Source: Aaosphaeria pasadenensis
Lineage: Eukaryota > Ascomycota > Dothideomycetes > Pleosporales
DNA: 64,000 nt
Assembly: GCA_022813625.1 (NCBI GenBank)
Contig: JAKLMB010000013.1
Coordinates: 124,001 to 188,000, forward strand
Reading direction: 5' to 3'
The number at the start of each line of letters is the position of its first letter. Positions within the stretch are counted from its first letter, which is position 1. The position numbers were made by a program, and so were the translations under genes. Shown here piece by piece: positions 24,258-37,032 of the stretch. The notes under the pieces are model-generated. The model had not been told where the DNA came from, made no database searches, and saw only the letters and a program-made list of their open reading frames with translations.

Positions 24258-24288
24258 ATACCCCCAGACGTTTTATACATAGTCCAAC

Positions 24289-26080
24289 ATGGCCGAGGAG
24301 ATCTCCAAGAACTTCGAGACGCTGCAATTGCACGCTGGTGAGTTCCGTTCCCGGGGGCGTCCTTCGAGCCGTCGGAAAAGAAAGGATCGAAATGGAGGGG
24401 AATTTGCTGACGTTTGGGGGCTTGAACAGGTCACACTCCCGATTCGGCTACCAACTCTCGCGCTGTCCCCATCTATGCCACTACCGTGAGTTTCTAAGAG
24501 GCATCCTCGAGTTAAGGGAAAGCAATTGGACTGACAGAAATCAAGTCATATGTCTTCAATGACTCCGCACACGGAGCGAGGCTGTTCGGCCTCAAGGAGT
24601 TCGGTAACATCTACAGCCGTATCATGAACGTGAGTTTCCCAATGGAATAGCGCAATTGTATATTTGCAATGCCTCAATTTCTGCACTTGAATTAGACTGA
24701 CAATCGCGATTAGCCTACAGTAGATGTGTTCGAGAAGCGCATTGCTGCGCTCGAGGGTGGTGTTGCTGCTCTTGCTACAGCCTCTGGCCAGGCCGCACAG
24801 TTCGTTGCCATTGCTACATTGGCAGTTGCCGGAGACAACATCATCTCCACCTCAAATCTGTGAGCATCACACGGGACATATTCCCATATATAAGCACAAA
24901 GCTCATTCAACCCAGGTACGGAGGCACATACAACCAGCTCAAGGTCTTCCTCCCCAGGCTCGGCATCCAGACCAAGTTCGTGAACGGCGACAAGGCCGAG
25001 GATTTCAAGGCCGCCATTGACGACAAGACCAAGGCCATCTACATCGAGAGCATTGGAAACCCCAGGTACAACGTCCCCGACTTCGAGAAGATCGCCGCAG
25101 TTGCACACGAGGCTGGTGTTCCCGTGATTGTGGACAACACATTCGGAGCAGGAGGTTACTTCCTCCGACCCATCGACCACGGCGCCGACATCGTCGTCCA
25201 CTCCGCGACCAAGTGGATCGGAGGCCACGGAACCACCATCGGTGGAGTTGTCATCGACAGCGGAAAGTTCGACTGGGGTAAGCACGCAAAGCGCTTCCCT
25301 CAGTTCAACGACCCGTCCGAGGGATACCACGGCCTCAAGTTCTGGGACACTTTCGGTGCCATCACCTTCATCATCCGTGCTCGTGTCGAGATTCTCCGCG
25401 ATCTCGGTGCTTCCTTGAGCCCCTTCGCCGCACAGCAGTTGATCCTTGGTCTTGAGACTTTGAGCTTGCGTGCTGAGCGTCACGGCCAGAACGCCTTGAA
25501 GCTTGCCAAGTGGTTGGAGAGCAACGAAAACGTCAGCTGGGTGTCGTACCCGGGTCTTGCCAGCCATCCCTCCAACGCACTTGCCCAACAGTACCTTAAG
25601 CGTGGATTCGGTGGTGTCCTTTCTTTCGGCGTCAAGGGTGGTGGAGATGCTGGAAGCCAGGTCGTTGACAACTTCAAGCTTATCTCTAACCTTGCCAAGT
25701 AAGTCCTGCCAAAAGATTGAACCACAGATAATGAGTAGATGCTAACGATAATTCTCCAGCGTCGGTGACTCCAAGACTCTTGCCATCCATCCCTGGTCGA
25801 CCACTCACGAGCAATTATCCGATGAGGAGAAGCTCACCTCTGGTGTGACTGAGGTATGTCTTCTCACTACAGAAAACCCGGACTGAAGAACAGGAAATTG
25901 ACCCTTTCACCTTTGTAGGACCTCATCCGTATCTCCGTCGGAACCGAGCACATCGACGACATCATCGCCGACTTCGAGCAGTCGTTCAAGGCATCTGCAA
26001 CCAAGCCTGAGGAGAAGGGCGATGCATCCAACGCCGAGAAGACTGGCGAGACCGCCGGATCTCTTGCTGGCTCTGTATAA
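24289..26080 (+). CDS. O-acetylhomoserine sulfhydrylase (methionine/cysteine biosynthesis)
   Basis: Seven exons: 24289-24337, 24430-24485, 24546-24629, 24714-24859, 24916-25698, 25760-25853 and 25919-26080; 457 aa. This PLP enzyme (yeast Met17 / Aspergillus CysD type) makes homocysteine from O-acetylhomoserine and sulfide in the cytosol. The Cys/Met-metabolism fold is complete: LQLHAGHTPDSATNSRAVPIY at the N-terminus, SRIMNPTVDVFEKR, ASGQAAQFVAI (PLP phosphate binding), DNTFGAGGYF, and HSATKWIGGHGTT with the Schiff-base Lys at about residue 211. IRISVGTEH-like LIRISVGTEHIDDII lies near the C-terminus. A short Glu/Ala/Lys tail extends past the usual end of about 440 residues. All junctions were fixed by frame and by family motifs. 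Confidence 0.95.
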
Positions 26081-28337
26081 ATGAATATTTGATTGGAATA
26101 TTATGAGGGGGGAGAAAAAAGGAGTACAAGTGCTATGGACATGATTATACCTATACCTACATGTGATATGATGAAGCATTTACAAACGTTCAAAAAAGAA
26201 CAGAATTCCGGGGTGACCATCACCATGTTTGCAATCTGAAATGTGATTATGAAACTATGATATGAATATTTGTGTACGTCCATGTTCAATGGTGGATTAC
26301 TATACCTTGGGAAACTCACCCGGGGCACATGCCAACTGTACGTACATCTCGTATAACTAACTTATGGTCGTACCTTAGTTATCCTCACATGTTTTACCCC
26401 AGTCCAAGCGACCGATTTCCCCCGCAATATTCTCGCAACCACAAGATAAAGACCGGAGGCAATAATAGCCCAATCCTTGGGGGAACAAGCCAGCCAAGTT
26501 GTCCATTCCTACAGATGCCAACAAGATGCCAGCAACTCAGCCAGCCAACCACGGACGATGTAAAGTACTCGTAAATGCCTCGGCACCCCCAGTGTAGCCC
26601 TCCCCCGTGATCTGCGAAAAGACCGGAGGCTTGCCTCTTAGGGGAACTCGCTACTCGCTAGGAAGGCCCAAGCTAATGGCGAGATGGGATGCGCTGCGTG
26701 GGCTGCGTGGGCACATGGGGAACGTCCGCGTGCTTTGCGCCCCAAATCCAGTGACCAGAGTCCCAGGCTCCCAGCGACCAACCAACCGTATCAACCTTAA
26801 CCTTTGTTTCTTGGGGGGCATTGCATTGCATCTAGAGCCACACACGCATGTGAAAATGGGGGATGGGGTAACTGTCCCATGCAATACATGCATATGGCAT
26901 CATGATGCAGCCTCCAACACCGCGCTCGTGGAAACCGCGGTTTTCTTCCATTTTATCATTGCATGTGTGTGCGACTTCTTCTTCTCATGATGAATTGAAC
27001 AACATGAGTGAAATGCAAGAGATGAGTGGCACGCATTAGTTCTATTTATCTCATTTATTCGTTCGACGGGGTAGACCTAACTCTGTCTGGCAATCCTGTG
27101 TCTAATAAGCAGCCCTGTCATCCGTACCCATGTTGGAGGCGTCGGGGCAACCTACTTTCTTCTGGCAACATCCCCAGATCAACGGCGGTTTCGTACGAGC
27201 GCTCTACTGTACCAGCGGCTGCGCAGCCACATGTCTTGAGCAGTCTTGGTTTCCACGCTGTATTACTGTATCCTCTCGGAACAACTGTGTACACGAGATC
27301 TTACCGGAACAATCCAACACGCGCGCACGCAGGACGACGCTCATTGCCTTGTTGCTCCGTTCTCCTCTCCTGTGCCCCAAGGCCTTGGTGGTTTCCCGTC
27401 GTCAACTTTCGCCCGGGGAAGCCGAGTGACTATTGAAAGCTAACAGTATTAATGATAATTCTTGACTATGCATTATGCACCGGCAGGCGGAAAGCGAAAG
27501 GGTGCGAACTGCGAAGACCATTATCCCCGTTCGGAGGGTCGATAATACCTCGTAGCAATCTTCCTTTCTCCAAATTTTAAAAAGGGCCTGGGGCAACAAA
27601 GCATCATCATCAGCATCCGCGTGGTGCGGCGCAATAGCGGGTCCACCTTTTTGGACCGAGCGAACGAACGAACGTCCACTCCCCTTCTTCCCTCTAACTA
27701 GGTAGTTAACTAATACCTAGACTTGTTGCTTGAATTGTCTTTTGTACCGAGGCATCTACTCCTTCGGTCTTGGTCTTCTTTTTGCTCTGGGGCGCCCGCA
27801 AGCTACCGTCTCATCTGCGTCGCTACTTACGCTCTCTCGAATCCCATTCTCCATCTTCTCTCTCTCCAACCCGTATTGTATACGTATCTTCCAACTTCCC
27901 CATTAATCTGGAGAACCTCCTCATAGATTGCATACGACTGGAATCCAAGTTCTTCACAACCTTGGTTGCATTGATCTCTGTGGCGCAATATGTAAGTAGA
28001 ACCGTCGTGTACATACGTGCTGCATGCTTCCCCAAGGCCTCGTACCTCCTCGGCGACGCCGATACCCCAACATTTCAACGTCGAATTTACCTACGCCCCA
28101 ATATAGCCGTTCTTCCCCCGTTCTAACATTCTCGTCGCCATAATACAGATCCGCGAAGAAATCAACCCGTCACCCTACGTCGTCGTTGCGCCCGAACGCA
28201 TCGTGTACATATCCGCCTTTGAAACGCCGCCCGTTACCCCCGGGTCGCCGAATACCTATCCACCCCGAATTCGAGGATCGCGAAACGCAAGAAGAGCTTT
28301 GGGAGAAATAATACAAGGACTATAATAGAAAGACACA
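26081..28337. other. Intergenic region
   Basis: About 2.3 kb between the sulfhydrylase and acyl-CoA synthetase genes. Frames of 118-136 codons (27026-27436 and 27770-28126) show no domain, and the second probably lies in the synthetase 5' leader. A pyrimidine-rich stretch lies around 27680-27900. No RNA gene was recognised. Confidence 0.45.
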
Positions 28338-30803
28338 ATGTTCGGTCCCAAAGATGTCCAACTAGAGCGGGCGAAGGAGTTCCAAGCTCCTCCGCCCAAG
28401 GGCAAGCCCTACTCGGTCCCGATCCTAGGTTCCGAGACGGAGGGAAAGTCCGCTGTATATCGCCATTGGAGGTTCAAGGACCGTCCGTTGTTGGAAGTTT
28501 TGGATCCTTCGGTACATTTGCAATTCTCTTTTTTATAATACCTTGAAGGAGGAAGTTTGAGGAGGGAAATTTAATGGGGGGAGGGATGTTGCAATGCATT
28601 TAAGTGGATAAATGGCTGACGTGTGGCTTTTCTAGATCACAACGGCGCACGAAGCTTTTGAGGTGGCAGGTACGTGATTGGCGACTGAGAGGGAAGAAGC
28701 GACTATTGTGGCACAACCACGGAAAGTCGAAGATTCCATATACAAAGACTGACGGGAATAACAGTCAAGACATACCCCAAGAACAGGTGCTTAGGACACC
28801 GACCTTATGACCCGGCCACAAAGACTTTCGGTCCCTATGTCTTCGAGGACTACGAGACTATCCACAAGCGAAGGAAGAACTTTGGTGCGGGTTTGGTCCA
28901 TTTGCACAAGCAGGCTGGTGTTCAGGAGCAGTCCTACGGCGTTGGATTGTGGTGCCAGAACAGGCCGGAATGGCAGATTACTGGTATGTGTTGGGAAGAT
29001 TGACTCTCGGGAGTGAATGCTAATGCTGAATCGCGCAGATCTTGCTTGCATGTCCCAGGGCCTATTCACTGTTTCGATCTACGATACTCTGGGTCCGGAT
29101 ACCACCGAGTTCATCATCAACCATGCTGAGCTGTCCTGCGTGGTGACGGCGTTGAACCATGTGGCCACACTTCTCAAGCTGAAGCCTCGTTTGCCAACGT
29201 TGAAATTGATCATCGTCCTCGACCCGCTATCGGCCGGAGAGCTTCCAGGAGAATCCAAGGGAGATCTTCTCAATGCCCTTGCGAACGAGCAGGGCGTAAC
29301 TATCCATAACATCCGCGACATCGAGGCTCTCGGCGAGAAGCAGCCTATCCCTTACAACCCACCAACACCGGATAGCATCGTCACGATCAACTACACCTCC
29401 GGTACCACAGGAAACCCCAAGGGTGTCGTCCTCACCCACCGAAACGCACAGGCTGCAACCTGCAGCACTTTGATCGGACTTGGAATTGGCGGCGAGTCCG
29501 TCATCTGCTCGTTCCTTCCCCTCGCCCACATCTACCAACGCTTGGGAGAACATGCATCTCTTGCTTCCGGTGGTGCCATTGGTTACTTCCACGGTAACAT
29601 CACAGAGCTCGTGGACGACTTGAAGCTCCTCAAGCCTACTACTTTCGCTGGTGTTCCGCGGTTATACAACCGATTCGGCAGTGCCATCAAGGACGTGACG
29701 ATCCAGGCAGCCGGCGGAAAGGGAGCTCTCTCCCGCTATGTCGTTGGCAAGAAGCTCGCCAACATCCGCGACAAGGAGAACCCGAGCAACAAGCACTTGC
29801 TGTTCGACAAGATCTGGTCCTCCAAGGTCGCCGCTGGCCTGGGTCTCCAGAACTGCAAGGTCATGGTCAGCGGATCCGCACCCATCGATCCCAGCCTCCA
29901 CGAGTTCCTCCGCGTCGCCGTTGCCAACCACTTCCCCCAGGGCTACGGCCTGACCGAGACGTACGCCGCGGCTCTCGTGCAAGCCGAGGGCGACCTTACG
30001 GGCGGGAACTGCGGCGGCATCATGCCGACCACCGAGTGCTGCCTCGCCGATGTTCCCGACATGGAGTACTTCGCGAGCGACAAGCCGTACCCCCGCGGCG
30101 AGCTCCTCATCCGCTCGACCACCCTGTTCCGCGAGTACTTCCGCAACGACGAGGAGACGTCGAAGGCGATGGACAGCGACGGCTGGTTCCACACGGGCGA
30201 CATCTGCTCGATCGACGAGCTCGGCCGCTTCAAGATCATCGACCGCAGGAAGAACGTGCTCAAGCTCGCTCAGGGCGAGTACATCTCGCCCGAGCGCATC
30301 GAGAACGTCTACCTCGCCAACTGCGGCTGGCTCGCCACCGCCTACGTCCACGGCGACTCCCACCAGAGCTTCCTCGTCGCGCTGTTCGGCGTCGCGCCCG
30401 ACTTCTTCGCGCCCTTCGCTAGCAAGGTGCTCGGCGAGAAGGTCGAGCCGACTGACGTCGCGAAGTTGAGGGCCGCGGCCGCCGACAAGCGCGTCGAGAA
30501 GGCTGTTCTCAAGGAACTCGACCTCATCGCTAAGAAGAGCAAGTTCAACAGCTACGAGCGCGTCAGGGCTGTTAGGCTGTTCGTCGACCCTTTCACCATC
30601 GAGAACCAGCTCTTGACTCCTACGTAAGTCTGCCCCCATACCCTTCCCCCCCTCCGCTTAGTGTTTACTAACCATGTCCCCGCAGACTCAAACTCAAGAG
30701 GCCGCAGACCGCGAAGAAGTTCAGGCAGGAGCTCGACGACTGCTACGAGGAGGCCCTCGCGGAGGAGGCCAGCGGCAAGGCGAAGGCGAAGGCGAAGTTG
30801 TAG
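28338..30803 (+). CDS. Long-chain acyl-CoA synthetase with PTS1-like C-terminus
   Basis: Exons 28338-28511, 28636-28669, 28765-28983, 29039-30623 and 30686-30803; 709 aa. This AMP-binding enzyme activates long-chain fatty acids to acyl-CoA through an acyl-adenylate, as in the yeast Faa family. The P-loop motif YTSGTTGNPKG starts at about residue 261. GYGLTET and DGWFHTGDICSIDELGRFKIIDRRKN (adenylation and fatty-acyl signature) follow, then LAQGEYISPERIEN near the C-terminal lid. The length is typical. The last residues are an alternating Lys/Ala run ending in AKL, which fits the peroxisomal PTS1 pattern (small, basic, Leu) and suggests at least partial peroxisomal location for beta-oxidation. 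The 3' half of exon 4 is markedly GC-rich with strong codon bias, as in highly expressed genes. Confidence 0.95.
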
Positions 30804-31348
30804 ATCTGCCGAAAACTCCCCATCCGACTGCATTCATTCACGGACAGGCTGTATGTATACAGTAGTCCTGGCTGTCTGCAAGTCATTGTACATGATATTC
30901 GATTTCCTTTTCACATGTATAGAAAGTAGATAGGCGTGGTCTTTCTGTTGGCCGCGCCCGATTAGCATTAGGAGGCGGTTGTCGTTGTGGATTGTAAGTA
31001 TGGATAGATTGATCTAGGAGACATATATTGAATGCTGCATCATTTACAAATTCCAATACCGTCGTCCTGATGCGAATTCTTCATCGTGATGAGATTATAG
31101 TTAGGGGGGCATGCATTAAGAATGATCTAAGGTAAGACAAAAACGATGGGGACACCATAAATTCGTAAGACAAAACGCCGGAGAATGCAAGGTTTCGAAA
31201 CGAGAGGAGGTTCGTGAAGTGTCTGTCCTAAGTCCCACGATGCCGATATATCCCGCCGGCGCCCTCCCCGCCATCCAGCCCAAACGTTATCACCTGAAGG
31301 GTATTTATTATCCAAAGAGAGTTTCGGGGAATGGGAGAAAAGAGCTGC
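30804..31348. other. Intergenic region (convergent 3' ends)
   Basis: About 0.55 kb between the convergent acyl-CoA synthetase (plus) and Rab (minus) genes. It should hold both 3' UTRs. No feature was identified. Confidence 0.5.
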
Positions 31349-32232
31349 TCAACAGCATCCTCCCCAGCCTTGCTGACCCTTCTTCCCCTTCGCTGCGTCG
31401 TTGAGGTTTATCCTCGCGTTGTTGCCACCTGCTCCCGGGCCCTTCACACCGCTTCTTCGGTCGTTCAGATCGTACTTGCCCGCCTCGATGTTCTGGTATA
31501 TCCTCTCTGCGACCTCGAGGAACGCACGCTCAACTCCGTCGCCGGACTTCGCAGATGTCTCCACGTACTGCATGACGCCATTTGCCTTGCACCACTCTTC
31601 CGCCTCTTCTTGGGTGACCTGCCGCTTGTTGTCCTCGCCCTCCCCCCCAGACACCGTCGACGCAGGCGCCAGATCGCTCTTGTTGCCCACAAGCACCACG
31701 ACAATTCCCTCCTCGGCTATTTGCCGCAGGTCATTTAGCCAGCTCGTCGCACTCAGGAACGTATTCTTCCGCGAGATGTCGAACACCAGCAATGCGCCCG
31801 ACGCGCCTCGGAAGTAGCTCCGCGTGATCGACTTGTACGTCTCCTGGCCTGCGGTGTCCCATAGCGAGAGCTTCATGTGCTTCTGTGGCGGTTGCTGCGG
31901 TTGCTGCTGGTTCTTGGAGGAGGGCGCGGGGGGTTGTGCGGGTTTGGCGGCGGCGGCGGGGTTGTTGACGTTCAATTCGAGGGAGGCGGGTGGGCCGACG
32001 GGCACGATGCGCGAGCCGAATTCTACGCCTATCGTTACGTCGTGGTGCGGTGAGAAGCGGCCTTCGCAGAGGCGCACTGTGAGCTGGGGAGGTGTTAGAT
32101 GGGAAATCTGGAGAAGCGGGTTGCTATGTAGGCGGAGGGGTTTTGCGTGGGGGAGGTTCTTACACTAGATTTGCCGCATCCAGAGTCACCTAACGATACA
32201 ATCTTCGCTATGTAGTCCCATGGCTGAGTCAT
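31349..32232 (-). CDS. Rab-family small GTPase (Rab4/Ypt4-like) with Pro/Gln-rich insertion
   Basis: Exons 32232-32164 and 32083-31349; 267 aa. Vesicle-traffic GTPase. G1 is GDSGCGKS (residues 15-22), switch I is DVTIGVEFG (38-46), G3 is WDTAGQE (98-104), and GNKSD and ETSAK follow. The C-terminus GWGGCC carries the double Cys for geranylgeranylation. The family resemblance is to the Rab2/Rab4/Rab14 group; I prefer Rab4/Ypt4 but cannot exclude a neighbour. Oddity: about 39 residues rich in Pro, Ala, Asn and Gln (residues 53-91) sit between switch I and G3, where Rabs have a short beta2-beta3 turn. The frame is open across it and no good intron pair removes it. The intron splits the P-loop from the rest (KSS / LTVRL), with acceptor CCCCAG. 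Confidence 0.92.
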
Positions 32233-32918
32233 TTGTGTGAGGAAGTTTGGAAATGTAGGTTCGGATGTCGATTATTGTAGTCGCTTGGATGGTAGTGGTC
32301 AAGTTGGCGGTGTAGCTGCGGAAAAGACTTTATGGCGAAACGTCGACGTGGTCCTTTCTAGACAACACCGCTGGATTTCGCTGGAAATAGAGTGATTGTG
32401 GTCCGGAGGAATTCAGAGGATGGTTGGAGAGTGACCTTGGAGCAGATGGATGTCAACTGCGGTGGCCTTATCCGTCCATGCGGAGATCGTCATAGGTGGC
32501 TTGGCAGGTGGTCGTGCATGGTATCGCCTAAATAGGCAATCGTAACAACTTGAGAGACTCTGGAACAAATAACGGATCAACGATTAACAGCGATCATACA
32601 GAGAGACAGTTTGTATGGTCGGCTTGAGAAGCATCAAGCGGATTGAGCTCCACCTGTTTCACAGCATAACTGTCTCTCACCAGGTATAGCAAGCGCAGTG
32701 TTTTTGGTGAAAGTCTCATGTGAACAAAACCATGCCAGAGGTGAAGGTGAAGCTCTGACGGTTATGGCACGAAAAAGTTTCTAGCAGCTTGTTTACCTGA
32801 CCTTGATCTCCCTCGCGCGTCACCACTTTTCTTGACGCAACGCACACCAGCTAACCCTCAACTGTTTTTCAACTCGTGCCTGTTGCAACTTCATCTACAC
32901 TCTACCAACGCCTTCACG
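32233..32918. promoter_or_regulatory. Divergent intergenic region (Rab / hypothetical)
   Basis: About 0.7 kb between the Rab gene (minus) and the next gene (plus), so both promoters must lie here. No specific site was identified beyond the arrangement. Confidence 0.4.
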
Positions 32919-33682
32919 ATGGACCTTTTCAACTTCCAGCACCGCAATAACAGTCAAGATATGACAAACTACCACATCGTCGCCTTCAAGTTCAAGGACC
33001 CCATGGGGATTGAAGTTAATGGTAAGTCCGTGAGACCATGAGAAGCAGTGCTGCCACACTCTCTCTACTTCATCACTTCACTCGAAAAGGTCAATGATAA
33101 TGCATACTGACAACAGATAAAATTGCAGCTGTCGCTCTCGTTCCGACATTCTGCAGCGGAAACAAAGCAGGTTGGCAGAACTGGTGCTTCTACCATATTG
33201 AACAGAACGAGCCGCTCGTCGTCGGTTGTGTCGCCCGAGAAGTTCCCGGCAAGTATGACGATTTCATTCGCAGCATGAAGGAAACTTGGTGGGATGAGCA
33301 GTACCTCATGTATGCTTCGGGAACCCGTGTTTTGCTCCTAGCCGAGCATGTTGCACTCTTCAAAGAGCTGCTCTCCAACGTCAAACCTCTCTGGGACGAA
33401 TTTGCTATTCGTTTGGCAGAGCTACCGATTAGGGTGACTTTGTTCAACCCGAATTACTTTGGCACCTGGGTTGGTCAGGTAGTGGCCAAGATGGAGCAGC
33501 GTGCTTTTCCCTACGTCTTCCACTGGAAACCGCTGGCCCAAATTCAGGGATTGAACGTAAGGGACGAGATAATTCTACTAGATCCGCCGCAAGAAGGGGA
33601 GGATGACGGCTTCTACACGCGTTTGGCCAACCCAGATGCTCTAAGCGACTTCGAAGACGATGGCGACATGTTGAACTATTGA
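32919..33682 (+). CDS. Hypothetical protein
   Basis: Exons 32919-33021 and 33117-33682; 222 aa. The intron (GTAAGT...CAACAG) joins GIEVN to DKIAAVALVP in frame. It has no signal peptide or membrane segment. The protein looks folded, with aromatic-rich stretches (KAGWQNWCFYHI, WWDEQYLMYASGT, FGTWVGQVV) and an acidic tail. I do not recognise the family. The start was chosen because it is the only ATG in frame just after a pyrimidine-rich leader. It is divergent from the Rab gene and followed by the transporter on the same strand. Confidence 0.7.
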
Positions 33683-34684
33683 CGCAGTGCCGCGTCGGCA
33701 ACATCAGCCCTTTCTTTATGACTGTACGTAAACCGGATTCCACTACTACCTTGATTGTTGTTGACCGAATAAGGAAATTTGGCTTGATCGCTGCCTTTGT
33801 AGATCTTGCGGCTGCTCAAAAATCGGGTTGGAGGCACGGGTTGACGACTGTGGTTGATACGCATTCTGGCCAGGAATCATATCTGCTGGAGTTCGATTTG
33901 GGAAATGGATAGCAGCTATTCGCCGTTTCACTCACAACAGATGGACACCTAACGTTCGAGTTCTACATTGAGATAAGTCTTTCCTCATGGTTCGTAATGA
34001 GGAAGAGCTGGACCGTCCATCTGCGAGGGACATTGGAGGAAGGTTGCAGTAGTTCATATTAAAGGATGGAGAATGAAAAGAATACTTCAACGGTTCTATA
34101 TCGCTGGCATGCAACCTGACGTGCAAACATTCATATTGATACTCTGATATGTTTGAAGGTAGGTATATAAGTTTCATAAGTTGATGTGATGGTGATGACA
34201 ATAGGATGTGGTCCCAGCGTCGAGGACTTAATTAAGCTTCCAGGTTAATTCCGACGGCCGACATTCAGTACTCCTCTCTCGTCCAGTCATCTAACGGCGA
34301 TACGGGGACGAGCAAACGAGGAACAACAACCACATCGTCCTATTCTCTGCTACCTACCAGTACTCCGTACACCATACCTATATCATATATACTCTTAGCT
34401 ACAACACCTGCCTTGATATAGAAAATCCATTCATAAGCGGATCCCCTAGATACTTACCTTATCACACCCAGCCCCGAGTGGGTGCTACCGCTCAGCTGGA
34501 TGCCTGTCTCTGCCTGGCACTGGCGTCATTCACGTTGCACCTCGCCTGCCCTGCCGCCTCACATCGAAAGCCCGACCTGACTCAACCACTTGCCACCACC
34601 AGGCTACTTCGCCAGAGTCTCTCATCGGGTCAGAGCAGGAAACTGCATGACCCTACAAACACACCTCTTCAATAGTCAGACATC
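33683..34684. other. Intergenic region
   Basis: About 1 kb before the transporter gene. A 77-codon frame at 33679-33912 has no support. One exact TACTCCGTA lies at 34361-34369. The rest probably holds the transporter promoter. Confidence 0.45.
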
Positions 34685-37032
34685 ATGTTCTCCGAATGTA
34701 AGCTCTTCCGGTCCTGATCGAGCTGCATGTGACGCGCTCAAAGCGTTCATCTGCACCGTTTGGGCGCGTGTGACTGACCAGCTATCCCCCAGATGCCTCC
34801 AAATTCCTTTCGCAGTCGCAGTCGCGACTATCCCTCGGCCAGCCTGAGCCCTCTTTTACCCAAAGATCGCCTTCCCGCAACTATCAACAGCGTCGCAACA
34901 TGAATCCGTACGCTTCGCAAGCGCTATCTCGATTCGCCTTTGCGTCTAGAACATCGAACGCACCGGCTCCGCTCTTTTACTCTGCCACTGATGACTTCCG
35001 GGAAGAAGACGACCATCACGAACATGACCGGGAGATCGCTGATCATCTTGCGCTACAGCGCTCCCGGCGACAGTTCGGAGCAAGCAACCTATCCGAATCC
35101 TCCGAGGTGGACGACGATATGGAGCGAAGATCTGATCACACAATAGACGGAGGGAGTGTGGAGGGAGACACTCCAGGTTATGGGCTTGGGAGAGGTATCA
35201 AGAGCTCATGGAGAGGCGATAAGCCAGAGCCTCGGGGAAGGTCTGCAACTACTACCCGACAAGAAGACCTGCTTGAGAGGGATCAAAGCGTCCCTCTATC
35301 GGAGTCGAGCAGTCCAAGCAGCAAAGGAATAGAGCAACTCGTTGACGTGGAACTTGCATCGACGATGCGGGGCAGTATGGAAGAGCTAGAGAGGGATGAG
35401 ATTGTGAAGGATATGGACAGTCGCCCACCATCGTATCAGTCTTTTCGCAGTTTGCCTAAACCAAAACGCGGCCGTAGCCCTCTGAGAACCACACTGCCAA
35501 TACCACAAGAAACCGAAGAAGATGCCTTATTGGAACAACAGCCTCGGCCGATGAGCCCTGATCGCGAAACCGTTCCTGAACAAGTGGCTGTCGAGCCGAT
35601 AACAGCTCCCAGATACAACGTCTTCTTCGCTGAGCTGTTCGTTATTGCTCAGTGCGCTATTGTTGGAATCTATCTCATCTCACTCCTCCAAGATTCACCG
35701 CCGGATCGTAAGCTTGGTGACACCATCTATACCGTTCTTCAATCCTCGTTCCGCCTGATCGGAATCTACTCGCTCGTATCGATAGTGGTGGGGCTTCTTT
35801 GGCTATCCTTACTACGGTCTTTCGCGCGACCACTCATTATGCTGATTCTGGTTGCTGTGCCAGTCATCTCATTTTCATTTTTCCTTTACCCACTGATATG
35901 GAGTTTCAAAGGTTCCCTACATGGAAATGGTGCCCAAGACAAAGCAATGCGATGGCTGTCATTCGGCCCACTTCTATTCATGTTGTTCTGGATTTACACA
36001 GTCTGGAAAGGGCGACATTCGCTCCATAAAGCCACCGCAATGCTGGAGTTCTGTGGAGACATTTTGAAGGCTCAGTACCCGCTCATGCTCGTCGGCATTG
36101 GCACTCTCGCCGGTGTTATCATATGGTCTTGGATCTGGATGTCAATGTTCACCCACCTATTTCTCGGCGGCCACTTCAACAAATCGAAAACGAGGTGGAT
36201 CATTGATCCCAGTACATGGTGGCTAGGAGCGGCTTTCTTCCTTGACTACTTCTGGGTCCTTGGAGTCATTGCAGGCATTCAACGTTCTACCACCGCTGCC
36301 ACAGTCTCCCAGTGGTACTTCCATCGCCGAACCGTGCCGGCACCTTCTGCTCGTACCGTTGTTTACGCATCATTGAAGCATGCAACTAGCACGATGGCTG
36401 GCACGATCTGTCTATCCACTTTACTGTCTTTGATGGTCCGGTTGCCGCTCATTGTTCTACCGAGGCGGATCGCTGGCATGATCAGCATGTGCGCTTATCA
36501 ATTAGTTCCATCCCCTATCGCTTCATTAACAAATCCTCTTACCCTTACATATGCATCGATTCACGGAATGGCGCTCTCGCCCGCTGCAAGGGGGCTATCC
36601 TCCATGACATTCATAGCACCTTCATCTCCTACAACGACCCTTGGCCCACGGTCTTTCGCACCCTCACACGGACGGCAATCCATCGTCTCGTACCGCCTTG
36701 CCAAATTGCTTCTTCATGCTATCCGTTGGGTAATAACATTGGCACTGGGTTTCGGCGGTTGGGTTTCAACTGCAAGAATGTTGCAAATTGGGAATGACGG
36801 CATCAAGGGTAGCGTGTATGCCTATGTTGTTGGTCTGATCAGTGCCGCCATTGGCTGGGGTGCCCTTGGCGCAATGGAGGGTGTTCTTAGTGGTATATTG
36901 GATGCAGTTCTCGTCTGCTGGGGAAGTGAAGTCGGCCCTGATGGAAGAGGCGATGCGAGATACTGTGTCGAGGCGGGGCAGCTATTTGAGGATGAGGTTC
37001 CTGGGCGCGGTCGGGGTCGATATGATGTGTGA
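34685..37032 (+). CDS. Choline transporter-like (CTL/PNS1) membrane protein
   Basis: Exons 34685-34697 (13 bases) and 34793-37032; 750 aa. The tiny first exon (MFSE plus one base) joins to a frame that is open through an internal ATG at 34900, giving a longer N-terminus (YASKFLSQSQSRLSLGQ). If the intron is wrong, 34900 would be the start. The first about 240 residues are hydrophilic, Ser/Arg/Glu-rich and disordered. About ten hydrophobic segments follow (for example FFAELFVIAQCAIVGIYLIS and SWIWMSMFTHLFLGGHF). The C-terminal part (ATSTMAGTICLSTLLSL, RYCVEAGQLFEDE) matches the choline-transporter-like family that includes yeast Pns1. Members sit in the plasma membrane or organelles; transport of choline has not been shown for the fungal proteins. 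Confidence 0.88.

Larger units (their letters stand above)
20410..24288. other. Gene-poor region between veA and the sulfhydrylase gene
   Basis: About 3.9 kb. The first few hundred bases are presumably veA 3' UTR. A GGGAAGGA microsatellite lies at 21681-21715. A 134-codon minus-strand frame at 23592-23996 has no recognisable domain or splice support. No tRNA was found; a GGTTCGATTC-like box on the minus strand near 21466 has no cloverleaf around it. Confidence 0.45.

Noticed and set aside
27770..28126. Frame of 118 codons before the acyl-CoA synthetase
   Set aside because: It lies in the likely 5' leader of the synthetase gene and is rich in Ser, Leu and Arg without any motif.
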